Positions 62,646 through 64,000 of a stretch of DNA of 64,000 nt are shown here, piece by piece. The DNA is from Planctomycetota bacterium (lineage in GTDB: Bacteria; Planctomycetota; UBA8742; UBA2392), in assembly GCA_027493625.1 (NCBI GenBank), contig JAOSKM010000002.1:806001-870000 (forward strand). The letters run 5' to 3'. Made by a program: the position numbers and the translations under genes. The notes beneath the pieces were generated by a model. The model ran no database searches. It was not told where the DNA came from and saw only the letters and a program-made list of their open reading frames with translations. Position 1 is the stretch's first letter. Each line of letters begins with the position of its first letter.

Positions 62646-62917
62646 GACTCACGGCTTGAATGTGAAGGCTTTTTACAACCCCGGGTGTTCCGGGCGCCAC
62701 TCCCGCAGCAGGTCATGACGCCGCCATTGCGCCCGCGCTACCGCCTGCGACCCGCACGGCCAACGGCACCCGGAAACCTGAAAGCCGGGCCCTCCCCCGG
62801 TTCCGGATTCAAAAACGCAAGCCGCATTCCCGCGAGGCGGGGTGCCGGGCGACGACTGCTCGAAACGCGGTGATCGCCCGGACGCCTGTCTGGTACAATC
62901 CCGGAGAGGGGCGTGTG
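62646..62917. promoter_or_regulatory. upstream region of the Coq4-like gene
   Basis: TACAAT (62893-62898) is a likely -10 box, and GGAGAGGGG (62902-62910) is the ribosome site for ATG 62918. I see nothing else in this stretch. Confidence 0.45.
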
Positions 62918-63490
62918 ATGACTTCCCCGGCCACAACCCTGCGCGAGGCCCGCGACGAATACCTGGCGGAGAACGGCTTTTCGACGGCCGCCTACACCGA
63001 CAAGTTCGTGCACTTCAAGTTCGGTCCGATTTACTTGGCGTTTCCGTCAACCAGGTCGCGGCGCGCGGTGATTCCGTTCCATGACCTGCACCACGTGCTG
63101 ACCGGCTACAAGGCCACGCCGATCGGCGAGGCGGAAATCGGCGCCTGGGAAGTCGCCACCGGCTGCCGCATGCTGCTGGCGGCCTGGGCGCTGAACCTGT
63201 TCGCCATGGGCATCGGCCTGCCCTTCGCGCCGCGCCACGTGTACCGCGCGTTCATCCGCGGCCACCGCAGCCGCAACCTGTACGGCGGCGAGTACACCGA
63301 AGAGCTGCTGAACACCAGCCTGCACGAGATGCGCGAACGCCTGGGACTGAGCGTAGAGGCGATCCAGGCCACCCCGGCCGACAAGCGCGCGTTCGTGTTC
63401 TGGCTGGCCGCCAGCGCAAGCCTGTACGCGGCGCTGGCCCTGGCCGTTCTGGTTCCGTTGGCGCTGCTGGTGTGGTGGATCTGGTTCTAG
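62918..63490 (+). CDS. Coq4-like protein with membrane segments
   Basis: The 190-residue product carries IPFHDLHHVLTGY followed by KATPIGEAEIGAWE. This is the H-D-x-x-H...E metal-binding pattern of Coq4, a ubiquinone-complex protein. A membrane helix WALNLFAMGIGLPFAP and a C-terminal pair (FVFWLAASASLYAALALAVL) are not typical of Coq4. I started at ATG 62918. A role in quinone or lipid metabolism is a guess. Confidence 0.6.
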   Translation: MTSPATTLREARDEYLAENGFSTAAYTDKFVHFKFGPIYLAFPSTRSRRAVIPFHDLHHVLTGYKATPIGEAEIGAWEVATGCRMLLAAWALNLFAMGIGLPFAPRHVYRAFIRGHRSRNLYGGEYTEELLNTSLHEMRERLGLSVEAIQATPADKRAFVFWLAASASLYAALALAVLVPLALLVWWIWF

Positions 63491-63532
63491 CCCGACAACG
63501 GGCAACTCATTTGCTTGTTGCAAACCATCAAC

Positions 63533-64000
63533 GATTGGAACCGCGAAGCACCGCAAAGGGCCGCTAAGCACTGCAACTGCTGCATCGCGCAGAGAACAGG
63601 GAGTTTTCTGGCGCAGCCACACAGTTCTTTGCGACCTTCGCGTCAATGGGCCACGAAAGCACGAAAACACAAAGGTACTGCCACGAAAAAGCTGCCTGCG
63701 GTTTTCGTGTGTAGTTGTTTTGTGCTTTGGTGTTTTCGTGGCCTGTTTGCAGTCAGTAACAGGGTGCAACTGGCGGAGAACACTCCCGACTCCGTAATGC
63801 CATCGATTGGAACCGCGAAGCACCGCAAAGGGCCGCTAAGCACTGCAACTGCTGCGCCGCGCAGAGAACAGGGAGTTTCCCGGTGCAGCCACACAGTTCT
63901 TTGCGTCAATGGGCCACCAAAGCACGAAAACACAAAAGGTACTGCCACGAAAAAGCTGCCTGCGGTTTTCGTGTGTAGTTGTTTTATGCTTTGGTGTTTT
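63533..64000. repeat. 272-bp tandem repeat, second copy cut by window end
   Basis: Copy A starts at 63533 and copy B at 63805 (GATTGGAACCGCGAAGCACC begins both). They are almost identical, except that B lacks about 9 bp near 63905. Each copy contains internal inverted repeats of AGCACGAAAACACAAAG and CTTTGGTGTTTTCGTGG type words. No gene is seen in this stretch. Confidence 0.8.

Overview
The window is a GC-rich bacterial chromosome segment with no plasmid or phage backbone. Several features suggest a planctomycete or close PVC relative, probably a metagenome-derived genome. These are a SpoVG with a zinc ribbon beside ispE, FHA proteins, a PilM/PilN/PilO-type operon ending in a GspG pseudopilin, PDZ and terpenoid-cyclase-like toroid proteins, a HExxH-VWA fusion, MORN-type repeats and an orphan Hcp. 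This placement is inference; no rRNA is present.

Layout. 1-1420: the 3' end of comM and two related ParE-type toxin-antitoxin pairs, the second preceded by a copy of the comM end. 1462-3923: smpB, hcp-like, ispE, spoVG. 3967-7313: DUF58 gene (interrupted by a palindrome) and ccmD-ccmC-ccmB for cytochrome c maturation. 7417-13599: MBL hydrolase, MORN-type protein, NYN-domain gene, an ABC exporter pair, a DNA glycosylase. 13674-16186: heme-copper-oxidase-like protein, cytochrome c lipoprotein, Met8/CysG-type dehydrogenase. 16700-21620: tRNA-His, an anti-sigma-like pair, the HExxH-VWA protein and small unknowns. 21621-24660: a structured intergenic region, guaA and a lipoprotein. 24670-28704: cyclophilin, lipoprotein, an IS110 element, tRNA-Lys. 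29123-34928: two toroid proteins around an HlyD-like adaptor. 34962-38266: FHA protein, yebC, lptB, RNase H. 38419-49110: the pilus-like operon, split by an IS200/RAYT unit. 49230-64000: nucleotidyltransferase pair, icd, MacAB-type exporter, copA-copZ, a degenerate S41 protease, a YndJ-like membrane protein, a Coq4-like protein and a 272-bp tandem repeat.

The most striking non-gene signal is a set of intergenic cassettes built from imperfect 7-bp tandem words. The word differs between loci, but the two arms at one locus are usually inverted copies. They sit at gene borders and sometimes become coding, supplying a lipoprotein signal peptide and the N termini of CcmC and CcmD. REP-like palindromes are also abundant; some lie in frame inside genes (copA, the YndJ-like gene) and one breaks a gene (DUF58).

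Eight genes carry apparent single-base indels, nearly all in short mononucleotide runs. Residual sequencing error is a serious alternative to real pseudogenes, so I give the reconstructed span for each.
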